A DNA stretch of 64,000 nucleotides, taken from the NCBI RefSeq assembly GCF_040545875.1, contig NZ_JBEPMR010000019.1; one strand, given 5' to 3'. Origin of the DNA: Faecalicatena_A orotica (GTDB lineage: Bacteria > Bacillota > Clostridia > Lachnospirales > Lachnospiraceae). Position numbers and translations under genes: made by a program. The notes under the pieces are model-generated. The model was not told the origin of the DNA. It did not search any database and was given only the letters and a program-made list of their open reading frames with translations. Positions 36,494 through 45,435 of this stretch are shown piece after piece. How positions within the stretch are numbered: position 1 is the stretch's first letter; each line of letters opens with the position of its first letter.

Positions 36494-37480
36494 TTAATTT
36501 GTACTCAAAAGTTCCATCAGGTACTGCCCTTCCCGTCTGTCTTTGACCAGTTCCAGCAGTTCATTTATCTTATCAATATCAATTTTCTGTTCTTTTGATT
36601 TGATGTGCACGTAAACGGCGCCGATCAGATTGGCGTCATTAAAAAATCTGCAGACAGAGACATCGGCGACCGGCAGGTCCCACGGGTAAACGGCATTGAT
36701 CTTTTTTAACTCCTCTTTGATCATCTGCAGGAATAAAGGCTGTACACTGATTCCTCCCCCGATGACAATCTTTTCGGGATCCAGAATAAATTGATAATTA
36801 TTAATCTGAATCGCGAGGCGCCTGACGTACTCCCGGATTCCGGCGATTGCCCTCTCATCGCCGCAGTTCGCCATTGAAAATACCTTTTCCCCGTCTAATT
36901 CTTCCGCCGGGATGCCGGTATGGTCAGAAACCGACTGAAGGAGGGACTTGATTCCTGTGTTGCCCGCCAGTGAATGGTCCAGAGAATATTCCGGCTGGGC
37001 CTCTGTCATCACATAGCTGAATTCTCCGGTCATATTGTGGATTCCGTTTAATACTTTCCGGTCATGGATGACTGCCCCGCCAATGCCTGTCCCGCAGACG
37101 ACGACTACTGCATCGCTGCAGTCCATCAGCGCCCCCTTCCAGACCTCTGCAAGAGCCGCACATTTGGCGTCGTTTTCTACGGTCACATGTACACCACAGC
37201 GTTTTTCCAGTACTTCCACGATGTTTAAGTTGGTAATGCAGGTCAGATTGCCACCGGTGTACATGAACCCGGTCTCACTGTCAATAATCCCGGCCATACT
37301 GAGAGCAATCCCGTCTACTTTGTCCCTGTATTTTTCGTAAATAAGAACCAGCGATTCAATGAAGTCCTTAAGCGGTTCGGTTACCGTCGGCGATTTATCT
37401 TTTTCAAGGATCTGGCAATCTTCTGAAATCACTGCATACTTCGTAAATGTACCGCCCACATCAATTGCTAAATAATTCAT
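36494..37480 (-). CDS. ROK-family kinase, possible beta-glucoside kinase
   Basis: The 328-residue protein has the ROK fold: phosphate-binding IDVGGTFTKYAV, catalytic END motif (VTVENDAKCAALAEVWKG, about residue 105) and VVCGTGIGGAVI. The usual CxCGxxGC zinc motif is absent; the region after GEFSYVMTEA lacks cysteines, as in BglK-type kinases rather than glucokinases. It overlaps the MBL gene by ATGA and precedes GH1. The sequence and context suggest that it phosphorylates beta-glucosides at O6 before GH1 cleavage. Glucose or rhamnose kinase activity is the alternative. Confidence 0.78.
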   Translation of the reverse strand: MNYLAIDVGGTFTKYAVISEDCQILEKDKSPTVTEPLKDFIESLVLIYEKYRDKVDGIALSMAGIIDSETGFMYTGGNLTCITNLNIVEVLEKRCGVHVTVENDAKCAALAEVWKGALMDCSDAVVVVCGTGIGGAVIHDRKVLNGIHNMTGEFSYVMTEAQPEYSLDHSLAGNTGIKSLLQSVSDHTGIPAEELDGEKVFSMANCGDERAIAGIREYVRRLAIQINNYQFILDPEKIVIGGGISVQPLFLQMIKEELKKINAVYPWDLPVADVSVCRFFNDANLIGAVYVHIKSKEQKIDIDKINELLELVKDRREGQYLMELLSTN

Positions 37481-38325
37481 TTTCCCAGACCTTCCTTAAA
37501 AATTTTCTGTTTATTATAGATGATATTTCCTTCTCTCTTGTCCGCACGGATAAACTGTTTATCGGCTTTTTTGGCAATATAATAGGTATTCCCCATGAAA
37601 GGAAACGCTTCGTCATCTGCGTTCCCTTCCATGATGTCACTGCAGACTTCCGTCACATTTTTCAACAGGTCCTTAGAAGCTTCCATCTGGTGGTGCATCA
37701 TGAAAACCCGGTCAAAACGCCCTTCCAGTTTCTGCTGTAACCGGAGGAGGTTTTCTCTGTATGCTTCTACCGGAAGAGAATTTTCATCAAATAAAAACGT
37801 AGCCGTATTGCAGGCATCCCCGGTGATCAGAATGCGTTTTTCTGGTATCAGGACGACCATCGTGCCTTTTGTGTGCCCTGCAAGTTCGAAGACTTCAAGG
37901 GAAATCCCGCCAAGCTCAAAGACTGCCCCGTCCTTTAATTCGTGATAATCTGGCGGCATGGGCGGTACAAAATTGTCATCATCCAGAAGCCACGGCTCTT
38001 CCCCGCCGATGCTGGCTGCAATATAGCCCCTTCTTTCCTGAAGGGGACTGTGCTGCCGGCAGACCTCCTTGTCCTTGTGATTCATATACACCGTATCAAA
38101 CTCCGGAGCTCCCATAGCATGGTCCACATGACCGTGTGTCAGGATTACGCTCAGAGGTTTCTCTGTCAGCGTTTTTATCAGCTTTTTCAGTCCCCTGATG
38201 CCAAGACAGGTGTCGATGAGGAACGCCCTTTCAGTTCCTTCGATCAGATACATGATTTCTCCGCTACGGCTTCGGATTGCTGTCAACTGGCCGTCAATTT
38301 TTTCCGGTTTATAATAATCTATCAT
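37477..38325 (-). CDS. Metallo-beta-lactamase-fold hydrolase
   Basis: The start at 38325 has a GAGGGG site; the gene then overlaps the end of the GH78 gene by 17 bp and the ROK gene by ATGA. The 282-residue protein carries the zinc motif THGHVDH (about residue 67), a later GHTKGTMVV His and GDACN Asp, the core of MBL hydrolases. Family members include lactonases, glyoxalases and thioesterases. Within a rhamnosyl-glucoside operon it may open a sugar lactone or an aglycone ester. The substrate is not shown by sequence. Confidence 0.8.
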   Translation of the reverse strand: MIDYYKPEKIDGQLTAIRSRSGEIMYLIEGTERAFLIDTCLGIRGLKKLIKTLTEKPLSVILTHGHVDHAMGAPEFDTVYMNHKDKEVCRQHSPLQERRGYIAASIGGEEPWLLDDDNFVPPMPPDYHELKDGAVFELGGISLEVFELAGHTKGTMVVLIPEKRILITGDACNTATFLFDENSLPVEAYRENLLRLQQKLEGRFDRVFMMHHQMEASKDLLKNVTEVCSDIMEGNADDEAFPFMGNTYYIAKKADKQFIRADKREGNIIYNKQKIFKEGLGK

Positions 38326-41110
38326 TTCGGCTGCCCCTCTCTTCCTGCTCTTCGTCCAGCGCTGTGAGTTCCAATGCCAGCTTTTCAATCTCTTCCTCAG
38401 AGAATCCAAGGAACGACATTCCCTGAAGCGTCATCAGGCTTTCATTCAGGAATTCCTCATCACCGCTGCTCAGGAAATGCTGCAGAAGCGGGGAAATGCG
38501 GTCGATGATTTCTAAAGCCTTTGGATTTTGCATCATATCTTTAAATAAGGTCTTTTTTGTATAGAGGCAGCGCAGATCCGTGGATGGTTTATAATCGTAA
38601 GCATAAACACCTGCCGCAACTTCCTGTGTTCCGCCATTATAGAATGGCAGTCCGACCACGGCACTGCAGCCAAACGGCACCTCAACTGCCACATGTACGT
38701 TCCCATCCTTTTTGATTTCCCATTCTACGCGGTAAGTACCATATCCGCACTCATAGGACATCTTCATATATTTCAGTTTCTGGTTCATCAGCGGGGTAAT
38801 CAGTGCTTTTTTGAATCCCGGTTCCAGTGCTTTCAATCCGGCCACATCCCGGTAGAGATATTCCACGATAGAACCAAACGAATAGTGATTTAAGGAATTC
38901 ATTAAAACACCGCTTATCATCCCGTTATCCAACACGGAATTCCAGCGTTCCCAGACGGTAGTCGCGCCAAGGTCAATACAGTGCATCCATCCCGGATACC
39001 CTTTTTGCAGAAGGAAATAAAAAGCTTCTTCTTCCAGGCCATTCTCGGCTAATACCCGGCACATAACCGGTGCGCCTGCGAAACCGCCTTTCAGCTTATA
39101 GCAGTCTTTGTAAAGCCTGCTTTTCAAACCTTCGACCACCCGGCTCTTATCTTTATAGATTCCACTGTACAGTGCAATGATATAGCCGGTCTGCGTATCA
39201 ATACTAAGGCGGCCTGTTTCCGTGTAATACTCCCGGATAATGGCCTCTTTAATTTTCCCGTACAGTTCACGGTAATATGCTTCCTCCTCACTCTTCCTCA
39301 GTATGGCCGCGGCATCCGCTGTTTTTTTCACCGACATTGCGTAATAGCAGGATCCAAGATAATATTCATCCGTGCCGCCCTTCATGCTCTGCTCGGTTCT
39401 TCCGTCCAGCGCCAGCCAGTCTCCGAGCTGGTTGCCAAAATCATATAAGAATTTCTGCCCTCTGGCTTTGTCTTCTTTCGTGATTTTATCTACCCAGTCC
39501 TTCATCATGGGATAAGAAGCCTCTAAAGCTGACTTATCCCCGAAATGCTCATACAGGACAGTGGGAAGGAAGGTCGCGATATCCCCCCATATACTGCTGA
39601 AAATCGGTCCGTTAGGATCCAGTACCGGAATCACTCCCGGTACAATCCCATCATATTTCTTCTGTTCTGTCCGAAGGTCGTGGAGGAACTTGTGATAAAA
39701 AGCCGCCGTATCCATATTATAGCTGGCCGTCCCGGAGAATACCTGCACGTCCCCGGTCCATCCTAACCGCTCATCCCTCTGCGGGCAGTCTGTCGGGAAA
39801 TCGATGGAATTTGACTTTTGGCCCCACATTGTATTGGAAAAAAGCTGATTGACTCCGGTGTGCCCTGTCTCAATCTTCCCAGTCACTTTCATCTGTGAGT
39901 AAAGTGCCTTTCCGGTAAAATCTTCTGCCTTAAGTTCTCCCTGCCATCCGGTAACTCTAACATACCGGAATCCAAAATATGTAAACTGCGGCTTTACCTC
40001 CTCTTCTCTCCCGTCTGAAATATAGGTAAACTGGGACTTTGCAGCGCGGTAATTATCATTATAAAAATTGCCGTTTTGAAGGATTTCTCCAAAATCCAGC
40101 ACTACCTTTGCCCCTCTGGGCTGTTTTGAATGAAAGGAAACATACCCTGCAAAGTTCTGCCCGAAGTCCAGAACGGTTTCCCCTGCCGGTGTGTGGATTA
40201 CGTCTTTTACCCGTAATTCTTCCATCTCCATCACCGGAAGACTGTACCGCTCTGTAAGTGTCCCTTCTGCTTTTGCCAGGACAGCCTGTTTCATTTCATT
40301 CTCTTTCCCATCCCACAGCAAGCGGTTGATGGTTTCCCCATCATAAATATCACTGAGCTGTGTATCGGTTCCCTGATAGAGCCATGATTCGTCCGTTCCG
40401 ATGACTTCGCTGCTTCCGTCTTCGTAGTTTAAGTGTATCTCAGCAATCATCTGAAAACGGCTGCCGAAGTTTTCCGCCTGACCTGCCAGACCGAATTTCC
40501 CTTTATACCACCCGTTGCCGAGGGATACCTTAAGTTCATGTTTTGTCTGTCCTTCTGCGAACCGGTCTGTAAGGTCATACGTGATATACTGGATTTCGTC
40601 ATGGTAGTTGCTGTAATAAGGTGTCAGCACCTCTTCCCCGAGCTTTTTCCCGTTGAGCGAAGCTATAAAAAGTCCAAGCCCTGATATGTATAATCTTGCC
40701 GATGATACCTGCTTTTCTGCCGAAAATTCTTTCACAAAAACCGGATGGAAGGTATCGGCATCTTCTGTAGTAATCCATTTACCGGTCCACTCATCATCCA
40801 GTTTTGCCGTCTCAAAAAAGGCCGGCTCACTGACTGCTGTTTCATCTAAATCAGTAGTAACTGTCACACGTATAAAGTATCTTCTGCATGATTCGAGAGC
40901 AAAGTCCAGAACTTCTCCGGTCTGGCAGAGCGCTTCTCCTTCTTTCTGAAAGATAATATTTTCAAACTTCAGGTCTTTTGCAGCCTCGATCTTTACACTC
41001 TTCTGTTTCGCAGCTTTCGTATCTTCTACTTTCCATGAACAGTTTACGCTCTCCATCAAATAACCTAAGGGATTTAGAATCCCATTTATTTTTACATTAG
41101 ATACTTTCAT
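38309..41110 (-). CDS. GH78 alpha-L-rhamnosidase with C-terminal helical extension
   Basis: The 933-residue cytosolic protein (no signal peptide) has N-terminal beta-domains (RLYISGLGLFIASLNGKKLG), then the GH78 (alpha/alpha)6 barrel with the active-site segment DFPTDCPQRDERLGWTGD at about residue 445 and GATTVWERWNS later, and a beta-sandwich (ALEPGFKKALITP). About 70 extra residues at the end form a helical, Glu/Leu-rich tail (SFLGFSEEEIEKLALELTAL) that ordinary GH78 enzymes lack. It removes terminal alpha-rhamnose, as in rutinosides or naringin. Its place between a GPH importer and a phospho-beta-glucosidase pathway suggests intracellular stripping of rhamnosyl-glucosides. Confidence 0.88.
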   Translation of the reverse strand: MKVSNVKINGILNPLGYLMESVNCSWKVEDTKAAKQKSVKIEAAKDLKFENIIFQKEGEALCQTGEVLDFALESCRRYFIRVTVTTDLDETAVSEPAFFETAKLDDEWTGKWITTEDADTFHPVFVKEFSAEKQVSSARLYISGLGLFIASLNGKKLGEEVLTPYYSNYHDEIQYITYDLTDRFAEGQTKHELKVSLGNGWYKGKFGLAGQAENFGSRFQMIAEIHLNYEDGSSEVIGTDESWLYQGTDTQLSDIYDGETINRLLWDGKENEMKQAVLAKAEGTLTERYSLPVMEMEELRVKDVIHTPAGETVLDFGQNFAGYVSFHSKQPRGAKVVLDFGEILQNGNFYNDNYRAAKSQFTYISDGREEEVKPQFTYFGFRYVRVTGWQGELKAEDFTGKALYSQMKVTGKIETGHTGVNQLFSNTMWGQKSNSIDFPTDCPQRDERLGWTGDVQVFSGTASYNMDTAAFYHKFLHDLRTEQKKYDGIVPGVIPVLDPNGPIFSSIWGDIATFLPTVLYEHFGDKSALEASYPMMKDWVDKITKEDKARGQKFLYDFGNQLGDWLALDGRTEQSMKGGTDEYYLGSCYYAMSVKKTADAAAILRKSEEEAYYRELYGKIKEAIIREYYTETGRLSIDTQTGYIIALYSGIYKDKSRVVEGLKSRLYKDCYKLKGGFAGAPVMCRVLAENGLEEEAFYFLLQKGYPGWMHCIDLGATTVWERWNSVLDNGMISGVLMNSLNHYSFGSIVEYLYRDVAGLKALEPGFKKALITPLMNQKLKYMKMSYECGYGTYRVEWEIKKDGNVHVAVEVPFGCSAVVGLPFYNGGTQEVAAGVYAYDYKPSTDLRCLYTKKTLFKDMMQNPKALEIIDRISPLLQHFLSSGDEEFLNESLMTLQGMSFLGFSEEEIEKLALELTALDEEQEERGSRNDRLL

Positions 41111-41120
41111 ACGCTATCTC

Positions 41121-42533
41121 CTATTTCATTCCTTTTTCTTCCTTCAGCTTCTTCAGATCTTTGTCTAAGTTAAAGAATACGAGCATCATGACAAAGATTA
41201 AAGCACACATAATCATCGGTATGTAGTTGTACATAAATTTAATGGCTGTTATTACACTTTCAGGCTGTGCGCCCCCCTGTGTATCCAGCGCCGCATCAAA
41301 ACCTGCCCCTGACAGAACCCATCCGAAGATCGCCTGGCCAAGTCCGAGACCGATTTTCTGTGCCGCCGAAACACCTGCATTTCCCATACCTACCGCATTC
41401 ACTCCTGATTTCAGCTGTCCGTAAAAAATCGCGTCTGCGACCATACCCATAGCCATTCCGCCTGACATACCAAGACCGATACCCTTTATAGCATTGAAGA
41501 CAATCATAAGCGGAACACTAAAATCAACAAATCCGAATCCCAGAAATCCCAGTGTCAGGCATAACATACCCGCTGTATAAATCGGGCGCTTTCCAAACTT
41601 TTTCATAAAGAATGGTGTAACAAACATAATCGCAAACTGTGCAATAGAAATGGCATTGTTCATCCAGCTGACCTGCCCCATATCGCCGAAGATATAAATG
41701 GCATAATACACGCCGCCTATGGAGTAGAAAATGATAACAAAGAAAATACACAGCATTGCAAAAAACATCATAACCCAGTATTTATTCGTTAACAGCGATT
41801 TGACTGCGGTCATAGTGCTTACTTTTTGTTCTGGTTTTTCATTTTCTCCTGAAGGTCTGTCTGTGACACGTTCCTTTGTTGTAAATACCGTAACTAATGT
41901 AACGAGTACCATAATCAGGCAGAGGATCGCGATTGTAACTGTAAATGCCTGCTGTGTAAAGTAAGTTTCTGCACTGCTTGAAAACTTCACCAGCATAATC
42001 GTAAATACAGAATTGATGAAAACATTACCCAATGTCTGGAAAATCTGCTGAATATTGCCGAGAAAACCTCTCTCATATGCATTTCTGGTCAGCAGCGAAA
42101 TAAGTGAATAATACGGAACCTGCATTGCCGTCAGACATACGGTATTTACAATGTTGTACATAATGAAAACATAAACATATTTCACTGCAGTCGGAAAACT
42201 CTGTGGCACAAAGAACAGTAATACCGTTGCAATTGCAAACGGGATACACATGCGTAACAGCCAGGGCCGTGCCTTTCCCATTTTTGACTTTGTATTATCA
42301 ACCATACGTCCGACAATCAAGTCTGAGACACCGTCAAATAATTTTGAAACTGCAATAATCGTAGAAATAATCGCTGCATCTAAAAATGCGACGTTTGTAA
42401 AGTAAACCGTAAGAAACGTTCCGATGATGCCGTTAATCATATTCCATCCAAACGCAGCAGAAGCATAGCCGATCCGTTCATTCCACCCCAGCCTTTGTTC
42501 CGGGTCATTGTGTTTTGTTGCTAAATTTAACAT
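41121..42533 (-). CDS. GPH-family sugar:cation symporter of the rhamnosidase operon
   Basis: The start at 42533 has AAGGAG upstream. The roughly 470-residue protein has 12 membrane spans and the GPH signature (KLFDGVSDLIVGRMVDNT, KMGKARPWLL). It is first in an operon with GH78, MBL, ROK and GH1 genes, 10 bp before GH78. The lack of extracellular signals on the glycosidases implies that the intact glycoside is imported by this symporter. It is only distantly similar to the other GPH protein of the window. Confidence 0.85.
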   Translation of the reverse strand: MLNLATKHNDPEQRLGWNERIGYASAAFGWNMINGIIGTFLTVYFTNVAFLDAAIISTIIAVSKLFDGVSDLIVGRMVDNTKSKMGKARPWLLRMCIPFAIATVLLFFVPQSFPTAVKYVYVFIMYNIVNTVCLTAMQVPYYSLISLLTRNAYERGFLGNIQQIFQTLGNVFINSVFTIMLVKFSSSAETYFTQQAFTVTIAILCLIMVLVTLVTVFTTKERVTDRPSGENEKPEQKVSTMTAVKSLLTNKYWVMMFFAMLCIFFVIIFYSIGGVYYAIYIFGDMGQVSWMNNAISIAQFAIMFVTPFFMKKFGKRPIYTAGMLCLTLGFLGFGFVDFSVPLMIVFNAIKGIGLGMSGGMAMGMVADAIFYGQLKSGVNAVGMGNAGVSAAQKIGLGLGQAIFGWVLSGAGFDAALDTQGGAQPESVITAIKFMYNYIPMIMCALIFVMMLVFFNLDKDLKKLKEEKGMK

Positions 42534-42625
42534 GATACTTTTCTCCTTCCCTTTGGTTAAACAATAACTAAAAACCTGCATGCACTTTGTTTTTATGTAT
42601 GTATCCTATAGCAGATTGGGAGATT

Positions 42626-42631
42626 ATTATA
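42626..42631 (-). promoter_or_regulatory. Possible -10 box of the rhamnosidase operon
   Basis: TATAAT is present on the minus strand, 93 bp before the symporter start. No convincing -35 lies 16-18 bp upstream, so an activator such as the neighbouring AraC protein may be needed. Confidence 0.35.
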
Positions 42632-42684
42632 TCTTTTTTATGTTATTTTTGTTCTTTTTCTGTACAAAATGGGGTTTCGCTTGC

Positions 42685-42713
42685 GAAAAGAGCACCCATG
42701 TTTCAGAGTGCTC
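42685..42713 (-). terminator. Terminator of the AlbA-type regulator gene
   Basis: GAGCAC (42690-42695) pairs with GTGCTC (42708-42713). Read on the minus strand, a TTTT tract follows. It lies directly after the regulator stop at 42723. Confidence 0.65.
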
Positions 42714-42722
42714 CCATGAATC

Positions 42723-44033
42723 TTATCGCGGCAGAGTATACTTCGTATTTTTTCCTTTGCCTTGCTGCTGTAGCTGGCCGCTTTGCAGCATTTGTTTCAA
42801 AATCCGGCCTGTCGTGGTTTGACTCACATTCAGCAGTGTTTCCACATCCCGTCGTGAAATTTCGCCTTGTTTCTGAACCAGACGCATAATCTGTTCTGTT
42901 TTATCATTGCCGATTGCAGCTTTGGGTGCGGGAACAGGGGCAGCGTTCACGTTGAGATTAGGAAGTACAATTTTAAAAGCATTGTCCGTGGTCTGAATAT
43001 TTGGCGCTTTCCCGGTGTTCTGATAAGCTCCCATGATTTTTCTCATTCCGGTGCCGTAAGCCTCTATGAGCTGCAGACGGTAAAATACATTTGCCAGCTT
43101 TGGATTGCGGCATACAGACAGGCCCATCATTACGTCATCCAAAGAAACCCCGGTGAGCAGGCCGCCGATGGAAACAAATTCAATGCGGTCTGTGTAAACA
43201 CCGATAATAGTACTGGCGCTAAAGGAATAATCCCGGTGTACCAGCGAATTCAGCAGCGCTTCGCGCACGGCTACCTCGGGGTAATCCTTGTTATCAATCC
43301 GCAGCAGCTTGTCGAATGTGGCATGTGTCTGATTACGTAAGTCAATATACTCGTAAACTTCATCCATCTGCGCCAGCAGAGAGCCAGAAAATTCCCGGCG
43401 GTCTTTGAATACATTTTGGTCAGTGCCCTCGAAGGTGGCCGCCTTGACGGTGTGGGTACATTGGTCAGACAGCAGCAAGCCTAAATCCGTGTAAATCCCA
43501 TCTGTGTTTAGTATCCCCAGAGTTTTCATCTGCGTCGGGCCAAACTTTAGCTTTCTCTTGGAAAATTCGGCACTGGCCGCATGGAAAGTCAACTCCTGCT
43601 CTAAAGAACGCATGTCTTCAAAACTGTCGCCATCTGTTTCTTTTATCATGCGGCGGATGGCTGTATCGGTGGCAGGCACTGACGATGTACCCTGACGTAC
43701 ATAAACACCCTCGGGCCGCAGCCCTTTTCGTGCCAGATAATAGGGCCTGTCTGTCCCACGCTGCACGTGGACGGCTACAATCTGTTTTCCATCTGTTTCC
43801 AGTGTTTGATAACGGACGAACATGGTCACATCCGGTTTGATAGAATCGCGCACCATATTGGTAAGCTGCTGTGTTGTCTGATCCGGACTTTCCACGCCGA
43901 CAACCGCACCGTCGTCTGCCACGCCTACATACAAAATGCCGCCCTTGCTGTTGGCAAACGCCACGATTTCCTTTTTTATATCTTCTACGACAATCTGCTT
44001 TAGTTCTATTGTTTCACTTTCTTGAAACTTCAT
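42723..44033 (-). CDS. AlbA_2/Schlafen-type putative transcriptional regulator
   Basis: The 436-residue protein begins with the AlbA_2 domain (ESETIELKQ, IVAFANSKGGILYVGVADDG), continues with an ATPase-like C-terminal module typical of these regulators (EVAVREALLNSLVHRDYSF, GGLLTGVSLDDVM, AYGTGMRKI) and ends with a winged helix (GEISRRDVETLLNVSQTTTG). The family is widespread in gut bacteria and only loosely characterised. A strong promoter overlapped by repeated TTCTAACCA elements lies just upstream and suggests autoregulation. Its link to the sugar genes is unproven; it has its own terminator. Confidence 0.75.
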   Translation of the reverse strand: MKFQESETIELKQIVVEDIKKEIVAFANSKGGILYVGVADDGAVVGVESPDQTTQQLTNMVRDSIKPDVTMFVRYQTLETDGKQIVAVHVQRGTDRPYYLARKGLRPEGVYVRQGTSSVPATDTAIRRMIKETDGDSFEDMRSLEQELTFHAASAEFSKRKLKFGPTQMKTLGILNTDGIYTDLGLLLSDQCTHTVKAATFEGTDQNVFKDRREFSGSLLAQMDEVYEYIDLRNQTHATFDKLLRIDNKDYPEVAVREALLNSLVHRDYSFSASTIIGVYTDRIEFVSIGGLLTGVSLDDVMMGLSVCRNPKLANVFYRLQLIEAYGTGMRKIMGAYQNTGKAPNIQTTDNAFKIVLPNLNVNAAPVPAPKAAIGNDKTEQIMRLVQKQGEISRRDVETLLNVSQTTTGRILKQMLQSGQLQQQGKGKNTKYTLPR

Positions 44034-44062
44034 AAAATTGCCTCCATGCTTTTTATTCTACC

Positions 44063-44112
44063 CACATTCTAACCATTCTAACCAATTTTGTCAAGCGCGT
44101 GGTTAGAATGTG
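44063..44112 (-). promoter_or_regulatory. Promoter with repeated operator for the AlbA-type regulator
   Basis: On the minus strand TTGACA (44094-44089) and TAGAAT (44071-44066) are 17 bp apart, a near-consensus promoter. CACATTCTAACCA (44063-44075) and TGGTTAGAATGTG (44100-44112) are perfect 13-bp inverted repeats flanking it, and a third copy of the core (TTCTAACCA, 44076-44084) lies between -35 and -10. This is the layout of a tightly repressed, probably autoregulated promoter. Confidence 0.8.
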
Positions 44113-44130
44113 AACAGAATTAGTTACTGT

Positions 44131-45318
44131 TCAAAATTCTGCCGGCTTCTTCAACTCTCTGTATTTTTTCGGTGACATTTGAAATCTTGCCTTGAATACT
44201 TTCCCCAAATAACTTTGTGAAGGGAAGTTTACATATTCTGCAATCCGGGCAATGCTCTCATCTGAATAAATCAGCAAATTGGCCGCGTGTTCCACCCTTA
44301 CCTGTACAATATAATCCTGCAGGCGCATCTCCGTCTCCCGGTGGAACAGCTTTGAAAGATAAGTCGGACTGATCCCCAGCACATCTGCAATCTCTTCCTG
44401 ATATATCTTCTCACGGTAATGCTTCTCAACGTAATCCTTGCATCGCTCCACATAGTTGGACATGCTTCTGCTTTTCTGCTGTTTCAGGACACGGCTGGTT
44501 AATTCTTTGACTGCCTGATTCCGGTATTCAATAATCTGTGCGATATCACTGCTTGAGTCACTTTTCTGAATATAAAAATCGCTCAGGCGGTAGGCAATCG
44601 ATGGCGAAAGCCCTCCTTCGATTGCCGCCCTTGTACAAAGTGTGATCGCCACTACAGCCACATTTTTCCAGTGGCTGATCTCCTTTTCCGAAAGCTTCCC
44701 GAGGTCTACGTCCATATTCCGGGAATACAGAATCGCATCTTCAACAGCTCCGTTCCTCACACAGTCCAGAAGTTTCCGTTCTTCCTGATATGTATGGTGA
44801 TAAAGTTCATCCTCGTCTTCTTTTAGCTGGAAAAATACCTGCTCCTTTTCTATCTGCTCTTTTGTGTCCTGAATGAAATGATTTGCACGGTTCAGTTCGT
44901 CATAGCTATATTCCCGTAGCAGGATTTCCCCGGCCAGCAGACCGGCAATATCCAGCACCTCAGAAAAAGTGAAGTGCCGTAGTCTCTTTTCGTTATCTCC
45001 GTTTATCCCATAATGCCGATAATACTGATGCAGTTCCAGACGGCTCAGTAGCTTAAGGCTCATGGGACCTGCAAAATAATAAGCGCCGCCGCTTTTCAGA
45101 CAGGCAAAACAAACCTGATAATCGTCCTTGTAAATATACGGTTCCGTTTGTGCTTCTGCCTGTTTCATTAGATCTTCCCTGAGAGCATTGGATAGATAGA
45201 GCGGGTTACTTAAGTTATGTTCCTGACAACAGCAGACTCCCTTTTCTGTTATGTAAAAAATGCCTATCTTTAGCAGGCCTGCGATTTTTTGTAATTTATA
45301 TTCTGGCGGGTTGTTCAT
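44131..45318 (-). CDS. AraC-family transcriptional regulator
   Basis: The 395-residue protein has an N-terminal PocR-like or uncharacterised sensor region with several cysteines (VCCCQEHN), a helical middle region and a C-terminal AraC domain (EEIADVLGISPTYLSKLFHR and IARIAEYVNFPSQSYLGKVF). GAGGTGATGAG precedes the ATG. The gene lies between the AlbA-type regulator and GH3 module 2 with its own start region. It may control the rhamnosidase operon or act further away; context does not decide. Confidence 0.8.
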   Translation of the reverse strand: MNNPPEYKLQKIAGLLKIGIFYITEKGVCCCQEHNLSNPLYLSNALREDLMKQAEAQTEPYIYKDDYQVCFACLKSGGAYYFAGPMSLKLLSRLELHQYYRHYGINGDNEKRLRHFTFSEVLDIAGLLAGEILLREYSYDELNRANHFIQDTKEQIEKEQVFFQLKEDEDELYHHTYQEERKLLDCVRNGAVEDAILYSRNMDVDLGKLSEKEISHWKNVAVVAITLCTRAAIEGGLSPSIAYRLSDFYIQKSDSSSDIAQIIEYRNQAVKELTSRVLKQQKSRSMSNYVERCKDYVEKHYREKIYQEEIADVLGISPTYLSKLFHRETEMRLQDYIVQVRVEHAANLLIYSDESIARIAEYVNFPSQSYLGKVFKARFQMSPKKYRELKKPAEF

Positions 45319-45371
45319 CTCATCACCTCTGTGCGTTTTTATAGCAATATGTTCTTAGCTAAGTATAACAT

Positions 45372-45399
45372 AAAAGAGGGCATGGCTGGTATGTCCCTC
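45372..45399 (-). terminator. Terminator of the second GH3 gene
   Basis: Read on the minus strand GAGGGACAT pairs with ATGCCCTC (one bulged A) and is followed by TTTTATG. It is 37 bp after the GH3 stop at 45436. Confidence 0.65.
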
Positions 45400-45435
45400 A
45401 GTCCTAAGAGGGGATCCCCATCCCCACCGGTAAAG

